Shown here piece after piece: positions 5,951 to 14,945 of a stretch of DNA of 24,114 nt. Under the pieces are notes generated by a model. The model was not told where the DNA came from, did no database searches, and was given only the letters and a program-made list of their open reading frames with translations. Made by a program: the position numbers and the translations under genes. This stretch comes from Rikenellaceae bacterium (GTDB lineage Bacteria > Bacteroidota > Bacteroidia > Bacteroidales > UBA932), in NCBI GenBank assembly GCA_900771005.1, contig CAAGMI010000178.1:1-24114 (forward strand). Direction: 5' to 3'. The stretch's first letter is position 1. Every line of letters starts with the position of its first letter.

Positions 5951-7402
5951 TTACAAGAGCTCGCAAGGGTGTTTCTTTAAGACAATGTCCTTGATTGCAT
6001 AAAATTTATTGCCATTCGTATGATTAAGACAAGGAATAGTCTGAAGGCGAACGTTTCGATTGAGTCCACCTTTACTGAGTGACTTATATACATCGAGCGC
6101 CTGTGAATAAGGGACGAACTCATCACCGGTAGAATGAGAGATGCAAAGCTGCGCTGACGGATTCCAACCAGACAATATCCTGTCATTCTGGGCGAGAGCA
6201 TTCAGCAATGTTTTTATCTTTGGATTGGTGACGTCTATCTCATGGGCTGAATTTAAAAGTTCTGGATTGATCATCGTTGATGAAAGGAAACCGGCTCGTT
6301 TGAATATTCTCGAATGGGCGCTGAGCGTGCCTGTTCTGAAATAGTCTATTATGTCGGTTATCTGACGGCCGTCATCCTCGAACAGATTGTCGCTGCCCAG
6401 GAATTCAGGCGAGAAATACTCCTTGACATCACCAACTCCGGCAAAGAATTCATTGCCATCCTGGTCCTCCATCCCCTTCCAGGTGTCATATGCCCCTACA
6501 ATTACGGCTATCAGGCACGCAGGCTTGAAATCCTCCATCGACGTAAACTCTTCGAGGCTTTCATCATAAGATACGACCTCCATCAGCTTCGAAAGCAAAC
6601 CGCTGTATGAATAGCAGCCTTCGCAGCAATAAGTGCCCGTAAGCCTGATCGATTTTTTGTTGACGTGCTTTAGCTGGGGGTCATTTTCAAGGAGATACTG
6701 GGTAGCAAGGGCAGTTCCGGCACCACAGCTCAGACCGATGTTCTCCGTGTAATATTGAGGCATAAGCTTCACCCCTTTAAGTTTATTTATCAACTCAATG
6801 GCGGCAAGTTCGCAATCTATGCCCTGACGTGCCTTTAGGAGCAATTCTGCAACTGTGACAGGATGCCCTTCCAAATATTCCGGTTTCCTCCCTTCGTGAA
6901 CGCCCTGATAATGCGGGTATACAACCAGTGCATTGTGTATGCTTCTTGCGGGGAATGCGTATTGCTCGTATTCGGTTGACTTGCCTTCATCGGTGAAGAA
7001 GGCGGAATGAAAAAGAGAAACGCTCTCAAGAATACGCGTATGTGAATTAATCGGATTGGCAAGATACGAAACGTCTCCGGAAAGTTGTATTTCCTTTCCT
7101 TTGTTGTCCTTTGTCTTATACACGATGCGGTACGTCCTCAGTTCCAAACCGATTTCGCTCAAATCAATGTCCAGAAGCTCCGGAGCCGGTATTTCGCCGA
7201 AATTCTTTAATAGTCCGTCTGCGACCTCCGATGCAGGTGTAACACATTTGAGCGAGGCGGAGACCAATATCCCACTTTCCTCTGTGGTTTCATTACTTGC
7301 CTCAGTGGAAACTTCAGAAAAACTTAAATCCTTGGTGCAAGCGCACAGAAGAACGGCTGAAGAGGAAATTAATCCGAAAACAATACTTCTTATCTTAATC
7401 AT
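5951..7402 (-). CDS. Lipoprotein alpha/beta hydrolase, secretory-lipase-like
   Basis: The 483-residue product begins with a lipoprotein signal peptide: MIKIR, a hydrophobic stretch, and the lipobox LCAC with C22 as lipidated residue, followed by a Ser/Glu/Thr-rich tether. This predicts an envelope-anchored enzyme. A catalytic triad can be placed: nucleophile S225 in NIGLSCGAG (a GxSxG elbow), D427 in HSTGDEFVPYSQAL, and H461 in LNHTNG, in the right order and spacing for a secretory-lipase or acyl-esterase type alpha/beta hydrolase. Several Cys (C225-neighbour C226, C259, C260, C263) lie near the active site, unusual but consistent with a periplasmic or surface protein. Substrate unknown. It is a single-gene unit with its own promoter and terminator. 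Confidence 0.8.
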   Translation of the reverse strand: MIKIRSIVFGLISSSAVLLCACTKDLSFSEVSTEASNETTEESGILVSASLKCVTPASEVADGLLKNFGEIPAPELLDIDLSEIGLELRTYRIVYKTKDNKGKEIQLSGDVSYLANPINSHTRILESVSLFHSAFFTDEGKSTEYEQYAFPARSIHNALVVYPHYQGVHEGRKPEYLEGHPVTVAELLLKARQGIDCELAAIELINKLKGVKLMPQYYTENIGLSCGAGTALATQYLLENDPQLKHVNKKSIRLTGTYCCEGCYSYSGLLSKLMEVVSYDESLEEFTSMEDFKPACLIAVIVGAYDTWKGMEDQDGNEFFAGVGDVKEYFSPEFLGSDNLFEDDGRQITDIIDYFRTGTLSAHSRIFKRAGFLSSTMINPELLNSAHEIDVTNPKIKTLLNALAQNDRILSGWNPSAQLCISHSTGDEFVPYSQALDVYKSLSKGGLNRNVRLQTIPCLNHTNGNKFYAIKDIVLKKHPCELL

Positions 7403-7430
7403 ATCTATTACTACTGGTTTAATTCAGGCA

Positions 7431-7461
7431 TAAAGTTAATAAAGAATTGACATTCCTCAAA
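7431..7461 (-). promoter_or_regulatory. Promoter of the hydrolase gene
   Basis: On the minus strand TTTG (7461-7458) is separated by exactly 19 bases from TAACTTTA (7438-7431), close to the Bacteroidota TTTG-N19-TAnnTTTG pattern. Transcription would start near 7424, about 22 bases before the ATG. Confidence 0.6.
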
Positions 7462-7527
7462 ATCCGGGCAGATGCTTCCTCCTGCTGACATTCATCTGTC
7501 TTGACGGTTCTTGAACTGAGTCATACC

Positions 7528-7566
7528 AAAAAGGGAAGGCCTTTCTTTGGGCCTTCCCTTTAATGA
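7528..7566 (-). terminator. Terminator of the propionate operon, copy 2 of the 39-bp repeat
   Basis: The same GGGAAGGCC/GGCCTTCCC hairpin as at 5875-5913, identical over 39 bases, placed 17 bases after the stop of the CoA-transferase gene. It closes the ten-gene operon. Confidence 0.85.
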
Positions 7567-7583
7567 ATATACTTGTGCGTTGA

Positions 7584-8885
7584 TTACTTCACGATCAAGT
7601 AGTGCTTGCCGAAACGCTCAAAAGCGGCTCTTTCGAGTGCCTCGCGGTCGTCCGGATGGGCGATGGAGGTCAGCAGGCGGGCACGCTCCTGATAGCTCTT
7701 GCCGTAAAGGTTGACAGCACCCCACTCGGTTACGACCCAGTGCACGTGGAATCTTGAAGTCACGACGCCTGCGCCTTCCTTCAAAACCGGTGATATCTTG
7801 CTGACTCCCTTCTTTGTGCGGGAGGACATTGCTATGATTGGAACGCCTTCCTCGGCGAGGGATGCTCCGTATATGAAGTCAATCTGTCCGCCGACACCGC
7901 TGAAGTGCTTTGTGCCGATAGAGTCAGCACAAACCTGTCCTGTGATATCCATCTCAACAGCTGAATTGATGGCTGTCATACGAGGGTTCTTGGCAATCAC
8001 ATAAGGATCGTTCGTGTAGCCCACGTCCATCATCAATACGTCAGGGTTGTTGTCTATGAAGTCATAAACCTTCTGTGAACCCATAAGGAAGGTGGATACG
8101 ATCTTGCCCTTGTCTGTAACCTTGTTGGAGCCGTTTATGACACCCTTCTCCACCAGGTCGAGCACGCCGTCAGCGAACATCTCCGTGTGGATACCGAGGT
8201 TCTTATGGTTTCCGAGCTTAGCCAGAATAGCATTCGGGAGAGCTCCGATTCCAAGCTGGAGACAAGCTCCGTCCTTGATGAGAGGCAGACAGTTCTCTCC
8301 GATGGCGAGATCGGTTTCGTCAGGTACGACTACCTTGGCCTCCATGAGAGGAGTGTCATCCTGAACGAAAATATCAATCTGGTCGATAGAGATCATTGCC
8401 TGACCGAAAGCGCGTGGCACGTGAGGGTTGACGACGGCGATGACCGTCTTTGCACACTCAACGGCAGCGAGAGTAGCGTCTACGCTGGTACCGAGGGACA
8501 CCATGCCGTTCTCGTCCGGAGGACATACCTGGATCATTGCGACGTCACATGGGACGGCTCCGCAACGGTACAGTTTCTGAGTCTCGGAAAGGAATACCGG
8601 AATGTAGTCTGCATAACCGCTCTGAACGCCGCTGCGGACATTGCCACCGATGAAAAAGCCCTGGTGGAAGAATATTCCGCTGTATTTCTCGTCAACGTAA
8701 GGTGCGGGACCTTCCGTATGAAGGTGGTGGATGCGTACATCCTCCAACTCTCCGGCATCACCTCTGCGGCACAGAGCCTGAATCAGGCACTGCGGTGCGC
8801 TTGCTACACTGCTGAAATGTATATGGTCACCGGACTTGACAACCTTGACAGCTTCGTCAGCACTGACAAAATTAATCTGTTTCAT
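7584..8885 (-). CDS. Acetyl-CoA hydrolase/CoA-transferase, probably propionyl-CoA:succinate (or acetate) CoA-transferase
   Basis: The 433-residue product belongs to the acetyl-CoA hydrolase / 4-hydroxybutyrate and butyryl-CoA transferase family. Visible marks are the catalytic glutamate E235 in GIHTEMFADG, which forms the glutamyl-CoA intermediate, and the CoA-site loop FSGVGGQIDFIYG (about 328-340). Full family length. It starts nine bases after mutB stops and is the last gene before a terminator, so it belongs to the propionate operon. There it could transfer CoA from propionyl-CoA to succinate, releasing propionate and renewing succinyl-CoA, which closes the cycle with no ATP cost. Family members also use acetate or butyrate, and acceptor preference cannot be read from the sequence. 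Confidence 0.88.
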   Translation of the reverse strand: MKQINFVSADEAVKVVKSGDHIHFSSVASAPQCLIQALCRRGDAGELEDVRIHHLHTEGPAPYVDEKYSGIFFHQGFFIGGNVRSGVQSGYADYIPVFLSETQKLYRCGAVPCDVAMIQVCPPDENGMVSLGTSVDATLAAVECAKTVIAVVNPHVPRAFGQAMISIDQIDIFVQDDTPLMEAKVVVPDETDLAIGENCLPLIKDGACLQLGIGALPNAILAKLGNHKNLGIHTEMFADGVLDLVEKGVINGSNKVTDKGKIVSTFLMGSQKVYDFIDNNPDVLMMDVGYTNDPYVIAKNPRMTAINSAVEMDITGQVCADSIGTKHFSGVGGQIDFIYGASLAEEGVPIIAMSSRTKKGVSKISPVLKEGAGVVTSRFHVHWVVTEWGAVNLYGKSYQERARLLTSIAHPDDREALERAAFERFGKHYLIVK

Positions 8886-8894
8886 AAGCTTTAA

Positions 8895-10970
8895 CTATTC
8901 TTTTCCCATCATAAGTTTCATCATAGTAGCAGCAGAATATGCCACGGTAGTACCAGGGCCGAAGATTGCTGCGACACCAGCCTTATAGAGGAAGTCATAG
9001 TCCTGGGTCGGTATTACACCGCCGGCAACGACCATAATGTCCTCGCGGCCGAGTTTGCGGAGCTCCTCGATGAGCTGAGGGATGAGGGTCTTGTGACCTG
9101 CGGCAAGTGAGGATGCACCTACAATATGTACGTCATTCTCGACGGCTGCGCGGGCAGCTTCCTCAGGGGTCTGGAAGAGAGGTCCCATATCGACGTCATA
9201 TCCGCAGTCAGCGTAACCGGTGGCTACAACCTTTGCACCGCGGTCGTGACCGTCCTGTCCCATCTTGGCGATGAAGATACGAGGACGACGTCCTTCCTTC
9301 TTGGCGAATTCGTCTGTGAGGCGGACAGCTTCCTCGAACTGTGCGTCCTTCTTGTATTCTGAACTGTACACTCCTGAAATGGTTCTGATTGTTGCTTGAT
9401 AACGGCCTACGACTTTCTCACATGCATCGCTTATCTCACCAAGGGTGCAGCGCAGTTTTGCGCACTCGATGGCAGCTTCAAGAAGATTGCCGTTTCCTGT
9501 ACGTACGACTTCGGTAAGAGCATCGAGAGCTGCGCGGCAAGCCTTCTCGTCACGGTTGGCGCGAAGAGCTGCGAGAGATTCCTCCTGCTGCTTTCTAACC
9601 TCAGCGTTGTTGATCTCGAGAATATCGATAGGATCTTCGTGATCGAGACCGTATTTGTTGATACCGACGATTGTCTGTGCACCGGAATCGATACGTGCCT
9701 GTGTACGGGCTGCAGCCTCTTCGATACGCATCTTAGGAACTCCGGTTTCGATGGCCTTGGCCATACCGCCGAGTTTTTCGACTTCCTCGATAAGGGCCCA
9801 TGCCTTCTCCACGAGCTCGTTTGTCAGGCTCTCCACATAGTATGAACCTGCCCATGGGTCGATCTGCTTGCAGACCTTGGTCTCGTTCTGGATGTAGATC
9901 TGAGTGTTACGGGCGATACGGGCAGAGAAGTCCGTAGGGAGTGCGATGGCCTCGTCAAGCGCATTGGTATGCAAGCTCTGGGTGTGGCCGAGCACAGCGG
10001 ACATAGCCTCGACAGCGGTACGTCCGACATTGTTGAACGGATCCTGTGCGGTGAGTGACCATCCTGAAGTCTGGCTGTGGGTACGCAGAGGCATTGATTT
10101 GTCGCTCTTTGCACCGAAGCTCTTCACGATCTTGGCCCAGAGAAGACGTCCTGCACGAAGTTTTGCGATCTCCATGAAGTGGTTCATTCCGATGCCCCAG
10201 AAGAATGAAAGCCTAGGTGCGAATGCATCTACGTCGATGCCAGCATTGACACCTGCCCTGAGGTATTCCATACCATCGGCGAGGGTGTATGCGAGCTCGA
10301 TGTCAGCGGTAGCTCCGGCCTCCTGGATGTGATATCCGGAGATGGAGATGCTGTTGAACTTAGGCATATTCTTGGATGTGAACTCGAAGATGTCGGCGAT
10401 GATTCTCATTGAGAACTCAGGTGGGTAGATGTATGTGTTACGCACCATGAACTCCTTGAGGATATCATTCTGGATGGTTCCTGCCATTTCCTCGAGTTTC
10501 GCGCCCTGCTCAAGACCGGTCACGATGTAGAATGCAAGGATAGGAAGCACTGCACCGTTCATAGTCATTGATACGGACATCTTGTTCAGAGGAATTCCCT
10601 CGAAGAGTCTCTTCATGTTCTCGACTGAGCAGATGCTCACGCCGGCCTTGCCGACGTCACCTATGACTCTCATATTGTCAGGGTCATATCCGCGGTGGGT
10701 AGGAAGGTCAAATGCAACGGACAGTCCTTTCTGGCCTGATGCAAGGTTGCGTCTGTAGAACGCGTTTGATTCTTCGGCTGTGGAGAATCCTGCATACTGA
10801 CGGATGGTCCACGGCTTGAAAGGATACATCATTGAGTAAGGTCCGCGCAGGAAAGGAGGGAGGCCGGCTACGAAATCCAGATGCTCCATCCCCTCAAGGT
10901 CTTCCTTAGTATAAACCGCCTTCACACCGATTTGTTCAGGGGTTTTCCAAACTATATCATTCTTTGCCAT
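8895..10970 (-). CDS. mutB: Methylmalonyl-CoA mutase large (alpha) subunit
   Basis: The 691-residue product is the catalytic, B12-binding subunit that interconverts succinyl-CoA and (R)-methylmalonyl-CoA. The N-terminal TIM-barrel part is typical (SVAFDLPTHRGYDPDN, MTMNGAVLPILAF, SISGYHIQEAGA, RTHSQTSGWSLTAQDPFNN, and DPWAGSYYVESLT). The C-terminal cobalamin domain carries the DxHxxG motif in GQDGHDRGAKV, with H575 as lower axial ligand, then ASSLAAGHKTL and GGVIPTQDYDFLYKAGVAAIFGPGT. Length is normal. It follows mutA by two bases, so the heterodimer is made from adjacent cistrons. It needs adenosylcobalamin, which the adenosyltransferase and MeaB proteins of the same operon would supply and protect. 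Confidence 0.97.
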   Translation of the reverse strand: MAKNDIVWKTPEQIGVKAVYTKEDLEGMEHLDFVAGLPPFLRGPYSMMYPFKPWTIRQYAGFSTAEESNAFYRRNLASGQKGLSVAFDLPTHRGYDPDNMRVIGDVGKAGVSICSVENMKRLFEGIPLNKMSVSMTMNGAVLPILAFYIVTGLEQGAKLEEMAGTIQNDILKEFMVRNTYIYPPEFSMRIIADIFEFTSKNMPKFNSISISGYHIQEAGATADIELAYTLADGMEYLRAGVNAGIDVDAFAPRLSFFWGIGMNHFMEIAKLRAGRLLWAKIVKSFGAKSDKSMPLRTHSQTSGWSLTAQDPFNNVGRTAVEAMSAVLGHTQSLHTNALDEAIALPTDFSARIARNTQIYIQNETKVCKQIDPWAGSYYVESLTNELVEKAWALIEEVEKLGGMAKAIETGVPKMRIEEAAARTQARIDSGAQTIVGINKYGLDHEDPIDILEINNAEVRKQQEESLAALRANRDEKACRAALDALTEVVRTGNGNLLEAAIECAKLRCTLGEISDACEKVVGRYQATIRTISGVYSSEYKKDAQFEEAVRLTDEFAKKEGRRPRIFIAKMGQDGHDRGAKVVATGYADCGYDVDMGPLFQTPEEAARAAVENDVHIVGASSLAAGHKTLIPQLIEELRKLGREDIMVVAGGVIPTQDYDFLYKAGVAAIFGPGTTVAYSAATMMKLMMGKE

Positions 10971-10972
10971 AA

Positions 10973-12817
10973 TTAGATACCGAGTTTTTGATTAAACAAT
11001 TTCAAGGTCTCGAGCTGGTTTACCTTAACGTGTATGAAGTTCTCGATGCCTGCGGCCTTGAGTTCTTCTGCACATTCAGGATTACCCGCTACCACGAACA
11101 ATGCCTTTCCTGCAAGACAGTTGTATGCAGGGATGGCATACTGAGCATATTCCTCGTCTGAAGAGCATAATACCACGATGTCGGCACCTGCCTTCAATGC
11201 GGCATCCACGCCCTCCTCGATGGTGGCGAAACCAAGATTGTCCACAACCTTATATCCTGCGGAAGCAAGGAAATTGCAAGAGAACTGTGCGCGTGCCTGG
11301 CGCCATACAAGGCTTCCGATAGTGAGCATGAACGCAACCGGCTGCTTTTTAGCTTTCTCTGTAGAAAGGCGAAGAGCCTCGAACTCGGAAGAAAGTCTGG
11401 ATGTGCTGATGCCCTTGAAAGGAGTTTCCTCCTTTGTGCATTTGCAGCAGCAAGCCTGAGGTGTCTTTCCGTCTGATGCTTCTGTGAAATTAGGGAACTG
11501 GTTGGTTCCGAGAATGAATTCGCGTGACTGTGCGGCAAGAGTGTGGCGCTTTGTGTCAGAAGCGATGACGTCGTCCTGAACAAGGCCCTTCTTCGCATAT
11601 TCAACCATACCGCCTTCCTCCTGGACCTTGAGGAAAATCTTCCAGGCTTCGGCTGCAAGGGAATCTGTGAGTACCTCTATATAATAAGAACCGCCTGCAG
11701 GGTCAACGACCTTGTCGAAGTGAGACTCCTCCTTGAGGAGAAGCTGCTGGTTGCGGGCGATGCGCTCGGAGAAATCATCCGGCTTCTTGTATGCGCTGTC
11801 GAAAGGTGTCACGGTTATGGAGTTGACGCCTGCGATTGCTGCTGACATGGTCTCTGTCTGTGAACGAAGCAGATTGACATAAGAATCAAACAGGGTCATG
11901 TTGTAGAAGGATGTCTTGGCATGGATGCATGCTTTGCAGGCTTCCTTGTCATTTCCTGCATATTCCTCTGCGATCTTGGACCAGAGCATACGTGCTGCAC
12001 GGAATTTTGCTATTTCCATGAAATAGTTGGTGCTGATGCCCAGATTGAACTTGATCCTGCGTGCGATTTCACTTCCCTTGACTCCTTCGTCAGCAATGCG
12101 CTTCAGATATTCGGCGCCCCATGCAAGAGAGTAACCGAGTTCCTGAACGATGTATGCTCCGCTGTCGCTGAGAGCTATTCCGTTCACTGAGATCACCCTG
12201 AAATTCGGATAATTCTTTACGGCTTCGATAAGAGCTTTTCCTGAAGAAATCAGGCTCTCTGTATCCATACCCTTCATTATCAAGCCCTTGATAGGGTCGA
12301 AATCGATGGATGCGTTGATGCGCTCAGGGGTATAGCCCTTCTTTGCGAAGTAAGCTACAAGAATCTGTGCGAGCTCCAATGCATGCTTTGGACATACCTT
12401 GAAGTTGAGCTCTACGCAGTCGCAATAGATACCGTCGAGCAAAGTCTGCACATATTCTGCGCTGAGCTGCTCTGCGGGAACGTAGAAACCAAGTGAATCG
12501 ATACCCTTTCCGAGGATGTCGAGTGCTTTTTTGTTTGCCTCTGCAGCGTTTTCGCCGCAAATCTCCTGACGGACAAACCAGTTGTTGTCACACGCCTTGT
12601 TGCCCCTTACATAAGGGAATTCTCCCGGCTCTGAGCCGATGGTGCTTACTTTCTCCAAATCTTCTTTCATGTAGAAAGGCTGTACTGAGAATCCCTCATC
12701 GGTCTTCCAAACCAGCTTTTTCTGGAAATCGGCGCCTTTGAGATCGGCTTGAATCTTGTCAAGCCAATCCTGGCGGGAAGGAGAAGTAAATTCAGAAAAT
12801 AATTTTTTGTCTGACAT
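10973..12817 (-). CDS. mutA: Methylmalonyl-CoA mutase small (beta) subunit
   Basis: The 614-residue product resembles the mutase barrel (INASIDFDPIKGL, FRVISVNGIALSDSGAYIVQELGYSLAWGAEYL, NLGISTNYFMEIAKFRAARMLWSKIAEE, DPAGGSYYIEVLTDSL) and ends in a degenerate cobalamin-type fold lacking the DxHxxG motif (the matching stretch reads SLVWRQARAQFS). This is the known non-catalytic partner of the alpha subunit. A short Cys cluster, CCCKC, lies in the linker between domains at about residue 456. It is separated from meaB by 31 bases and from mutB by two. Confidence 0.95.
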   Translation of the reverse strand: MSDKKLFSEFTSPSRQDWLDKIQADLKGADFQKKLVWKTDEGFSVQPFYMKEDLEKVSTIGSEPGEFPYVRGNKACDNNWFVRQEICGENAAEANKKALDILGKGIDSLGFYVPAEQLSAEYVQTLLDGIYCDCVELNFKVCPKHALELAQILVAYFAKKGYTPERINASIDFDPIKGLIMKGMDTESLISSGKALIEAVKNYPNFRVISVNGIALSDSGAYIVQELGYSLAWGAEYLKRIADEGVKGSEIARRIKFNLGISTNYFMEIAKFRAARMLWSKIAEEYAGNDKEACKACIHAKTSFYNMTLFDSYVNLLRSQTETMSAAIAGVNSITVTPFDSAYKKPDDFSERIARNQQLLLKEESHFDKVVDPAGGSYYIEVLTDSLAAEAWKIFLKVQEEGGMVEYAKKGLVQDDVIASDTKRHTLAAQSREFILGTNQFPNFTEASDGKTPQACCCKCTKEETPFKGISTSRLSSEFEALRLSTEKAKKQPVAFMLTIGSLVWRQARAQFSCNFLASAGYKVVDNLGFATIEEGVDAALKAGADIVVLCSSDEEYAQYAIPAYNCLAGKALFVVAGNPECAEELKAAGIENFIHVKVNQLETLKLFNQKLGI

Positions 12818-12848
12818 TTTGGTTATGATTATTGTAATTCAAAATATT

Positions 12849-13940
12849 CTATTTAATCAGCTTGTAGTATTCGTCCAGCAGTGAATGAGCGGCGGTGAAA
12901 GGGGTCATCTGCCCATTCCAGACGCCTTCCTCGGCTTGATTGATACGGGTTTCCATCCTGTTGTAGAAATCACCGAGAATCGCTGAATCGATGGTCTCTT
13001 TCATCCAGTAGTTGTTCTGCCTGCGACGGCGGATGTCGAAGTGACCGTTGGACTTTACAAAGTCTATATAGGAGAAGATCATCTCGAAAATCTCCTTTAT
13101 CCCTGTTCCGTTCAACCCCGAGTAGGTAAGGACCTGACGTGTCCATCCGCTTTCCGGGGCAGGGAAGAAATGAAATGCATTGCGGAGCTGGATTGCAGAA
13201 AGTTTGCAGGCATCCACGTTGTCGCCGTCACATTTGTTGATGACGATTCCGTCAGCCATTTCCATAATGCCACGCTTGATGCCCTGAAGCTCGTCTCCGG
13301 CACCGGAGAGCTGTATTACAAGGAAGAAATCCACCATGGACTGGCAGGCGGTTTCGCTCTGGCCCACACCCACGGTTTCGATGAAGATCTTGTCGTAACC
13401 TGCAGCTTCGCAAAGCAGTACGGTCTCCCTTGTCTTGCGGGCCACTCCGCCGAGACTTCCGGCAGAAGGGCTAGGACGTATGAAAGCATCCCTGCGCTGC
13501 ACGAGAGTTTCCATACGGGTCTTGTCGCCGAGTATGCTGCCCTTGCCGAATTCTGAGGAAGGGTCAATGGCCAACACGGCCAACTTGCCTCCGTAATTGT
13601 CCAGCAGGTGTACTCCGAACTTGTCTATGGACGTACTCTTGCCGGCTCCCGGTACGCCGCTGATGCCTATGCGTACCGATTTTCCGCTGAGCGGGAGACA
13701 TTTCTCGATTACTTCCTGAGCCTTTGCGTAATGGTCCGGATTTGTGCTTTCGACAAGCGATATTGCCTGTGAAAGGACCGTTATGTCTCCTTTCGCAATG
13801 CCCTCAACCATCTCCGAAACGGACAGGTCGTTGTGGTGGAAACTGTTTCTTTTGAGATATGGATTGACTGCAGGTGGCTGAGAAACGCCTTCGTTTACTG
13901 TCAGTCCCTTGTAGGATTTATCGTTTTCAGGATGTTCCAT
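12849..13940 (-). CDS. meaB: MeaB/ArgK-type G3E-related GTPase, mutase chaperone
   Basis: The 363-residue product is the GTPase that loads, gates and protects adenosylcobalamin in methylmalonyl-CoA mutase. The P-loop GVPGAGKST is at about 95-103, the switch region FIETVGVGQSETACQSMVDFF follows, and the guanine-specificity motif is NKCDGDN (an NKxD form). ELQGIKRGIMEMADGIVINK is typical of the family. The C-terminal dimer arm is present and length is close to the usual 320-360. It sits directly upstream of mutA and 12 bases after the adenosyltransferase gene, matching the common meaB-mut grouping. Confidence 0.95.
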   Translation of the reverse strand: MEHPENDKSYKGLTVNEGVSQPPAVNPYLKRNSFHHNDLSVSEMVEGIAKGDITVLSQAISLVESTNPDHYAKAQEVIEKCLPLSGKSVRIGISGVPGAGKSTSIDKFGVHLLDNYGGKLAVLAIDPSSEFGKGSILGDKTRMETLVQRRDAFIRPSPSAGSLGGVARKTRETVLLCEAAGYDKIFIETVGVGQSETACQSMVDFFLVIQLSGAGDELQGIKRGIMEMADGIVINKCDGDNVDACKLSAIQLRNAFHFFPAPESGWTRQVLTYSGLNGTGIKEIFEMIFSYIDFVKSNGHFDIRRRRQNNYWMKETIDSAILGDFYNRMETRINQAEEGVWNGQMTPFTAAHSLLDEYYKLIK

Positions 13941-13952
13941 ATTCCCAGACTT

Positions 13953-14510
13953 TTAAAGTTTCGTATCAGCTATGCCGGCATCGGCATTGAGCCTGCGTGA
14001 AAGTGCGAACAGCAGATCGGACAGGCGATTGAGATACTTGAGCGCCCCGTTGGCGTCAGAATCGATACTTTCCTCGCGGAGGAATGTCACGACGCGGCGT
14101 TCCACCCTCCTGCATACGGTCCTGCATACCTGACATTGGCAGGATGCCTGGCAGCCGGTGGGAAGGATGAAGCAGTTGAGAGGAGGAAGACTGCGCTCGA
14201 TGGCGTCAATCTCCGTTTCAAGTGCTTTGATCTCTTCGGCAAACGTTGCGTCCGATCCCGGGCAGGCGATAACGCCTCCGACGGCGAAAAGTTCCCGAAT
14301 AATCCTTTCCAGCAGGGGCTTGTAATATGAAACTCTGCGGCTGGCAGGGATACTGCCTTCCGCAGAGCATAACGCATTCAGAAAAGAAATTTGTGCGGTC
14401 AACTCGTCCACATCGCCGTACGCTTCCACTCGGGCGTCGTCTTTGGACACTCGTTTTCCGTCCGGCAGGGATGTGCTCCCGCTATCTCCTTTCCGGGTAT
14501 AAAGTGACAT
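13953..14510 (-). CDS. PduO-type cob(I)alamin adenosyltransferase with a Cys-rich active-site helix
   Basis: The 185-residue product converts cob(I)alamin and ATP to adenosylcobalamin. The N-terminal ATP-binding signature is clear (YTRKGDSGSTSLPDGKRVSKDD, then RVEAYGDVDELTAQ), as are the helix with CRRVERRVV and the C-terminal YLNRLSDLLFALSRRLN. Unusually, six Cys lie between residues 113 and 133 (C113, 120, 124, 126, 129, 133), in the helix that usually reads LPGGSxxAAxLHxAR, and the His of that motif is Gln here. Its start overlaps the epimerase stop by one base (TAATG), indicating coupled translation. It supplies cofactor to the mutase encoded downstream. Confidence 0.9.
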   Translation of the reverse strand: MSLYTRKGDSGSTSLPDGKRVSKDDARVEAYGDVDELTAQISFLNALCSAEGSIPASRRVSYYKPLLERIIRELFAVGGVIACPGSDATFAEEIKALETEIDAIERSLPPLNCFILPTGCQASCQCQVCRTVCRRVERRVVTFLREESIDSDANGALKYLNRLSDLLFALSRRLNADAGIADTKL

Positions 14511-14920
14511 TATTTCTTCTTTTCACAAAGTTCGGTGAGAATGCTTTGTGTTGCCTTCGGGTGAAGGAAAGCAATGTTCATTCCGTCAGCGCCTGCTCTA
14601 GGAGCAGCGTCGATGGTACGGATTGACTTCTCGCCGCACTCTGCAAGTGCACCGGCAACTCCATCCTCTACGGCATAAGCCATGTGGTGGAATCCAGGGC
14701 CCCTTGTTTCAAGGAACTTTGCCACTGTGCTGTCAGGGCTTGTAGGCTCGAGAAGCTCGAGCTTTGTGTCTCCGACCTTAAGAAAGGCTGTCTTGACTTT
14801 CTGGTCTGCTACTTCTTCAGTCTTGTAGCATTTGAAACCAAGGACGTTCTCATAGAATGGAAGAGCCTCTTCTATGCTGTTTACGGCTATTCCGATGTGT
14901 TCGATATGTGAGATTTTCAT
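14510..14920 (-). CDS. mce: Methylmalonyl-CoA epimerase
   Basis: The 136-residue product is a vicinal-oxygen-chelate fold enzyme that interconverts (R)- and (S)-methylmalonyl-CoA, linking the mutase product to the decarboxylase substrate. Two beta-alpha-beta modules are visible: HIEHIGIAVNSIEEALPFYENVLGF and FHHMAYAVEDGVAGALAECGEK. Probable metal ligands are H8, an acidic residue in TKLELLEP, H79 and E130. Length is standard. It lies 25 bases after the beta-subunit gene. Confidence 0.95.
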   Translation of the reverse strand: MKISHIEHIGIAVNSIEEALPFYENVLGFKCYKTEEVADQKVKTAFLKVGDTKLELLEPTSPDSTVAKFLETRGPGFHHMAYAVEDGVAGALAECGEKSIRTIDAAPRAGADGMNIAFLHPKATQSILTELCEKKK

Positions 14921-14945
14921 AATACTGTTGAATTAATTGTTTCTA

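Noticed and set aside
5875..7566. The hydrolase segment as an insertion sequence bounded by direct repeats
   Set aside because: There is no transposase and no terminal inverted repeats beyond the terminator hairpin itself, which has a clear function at both places.
8187..8894. 235-codon plus-strand frame opposite the CoA-transferase gene
   Set aside because: The minus-strand gene is full length with its active-site motifs; the antisense product resembles no family.
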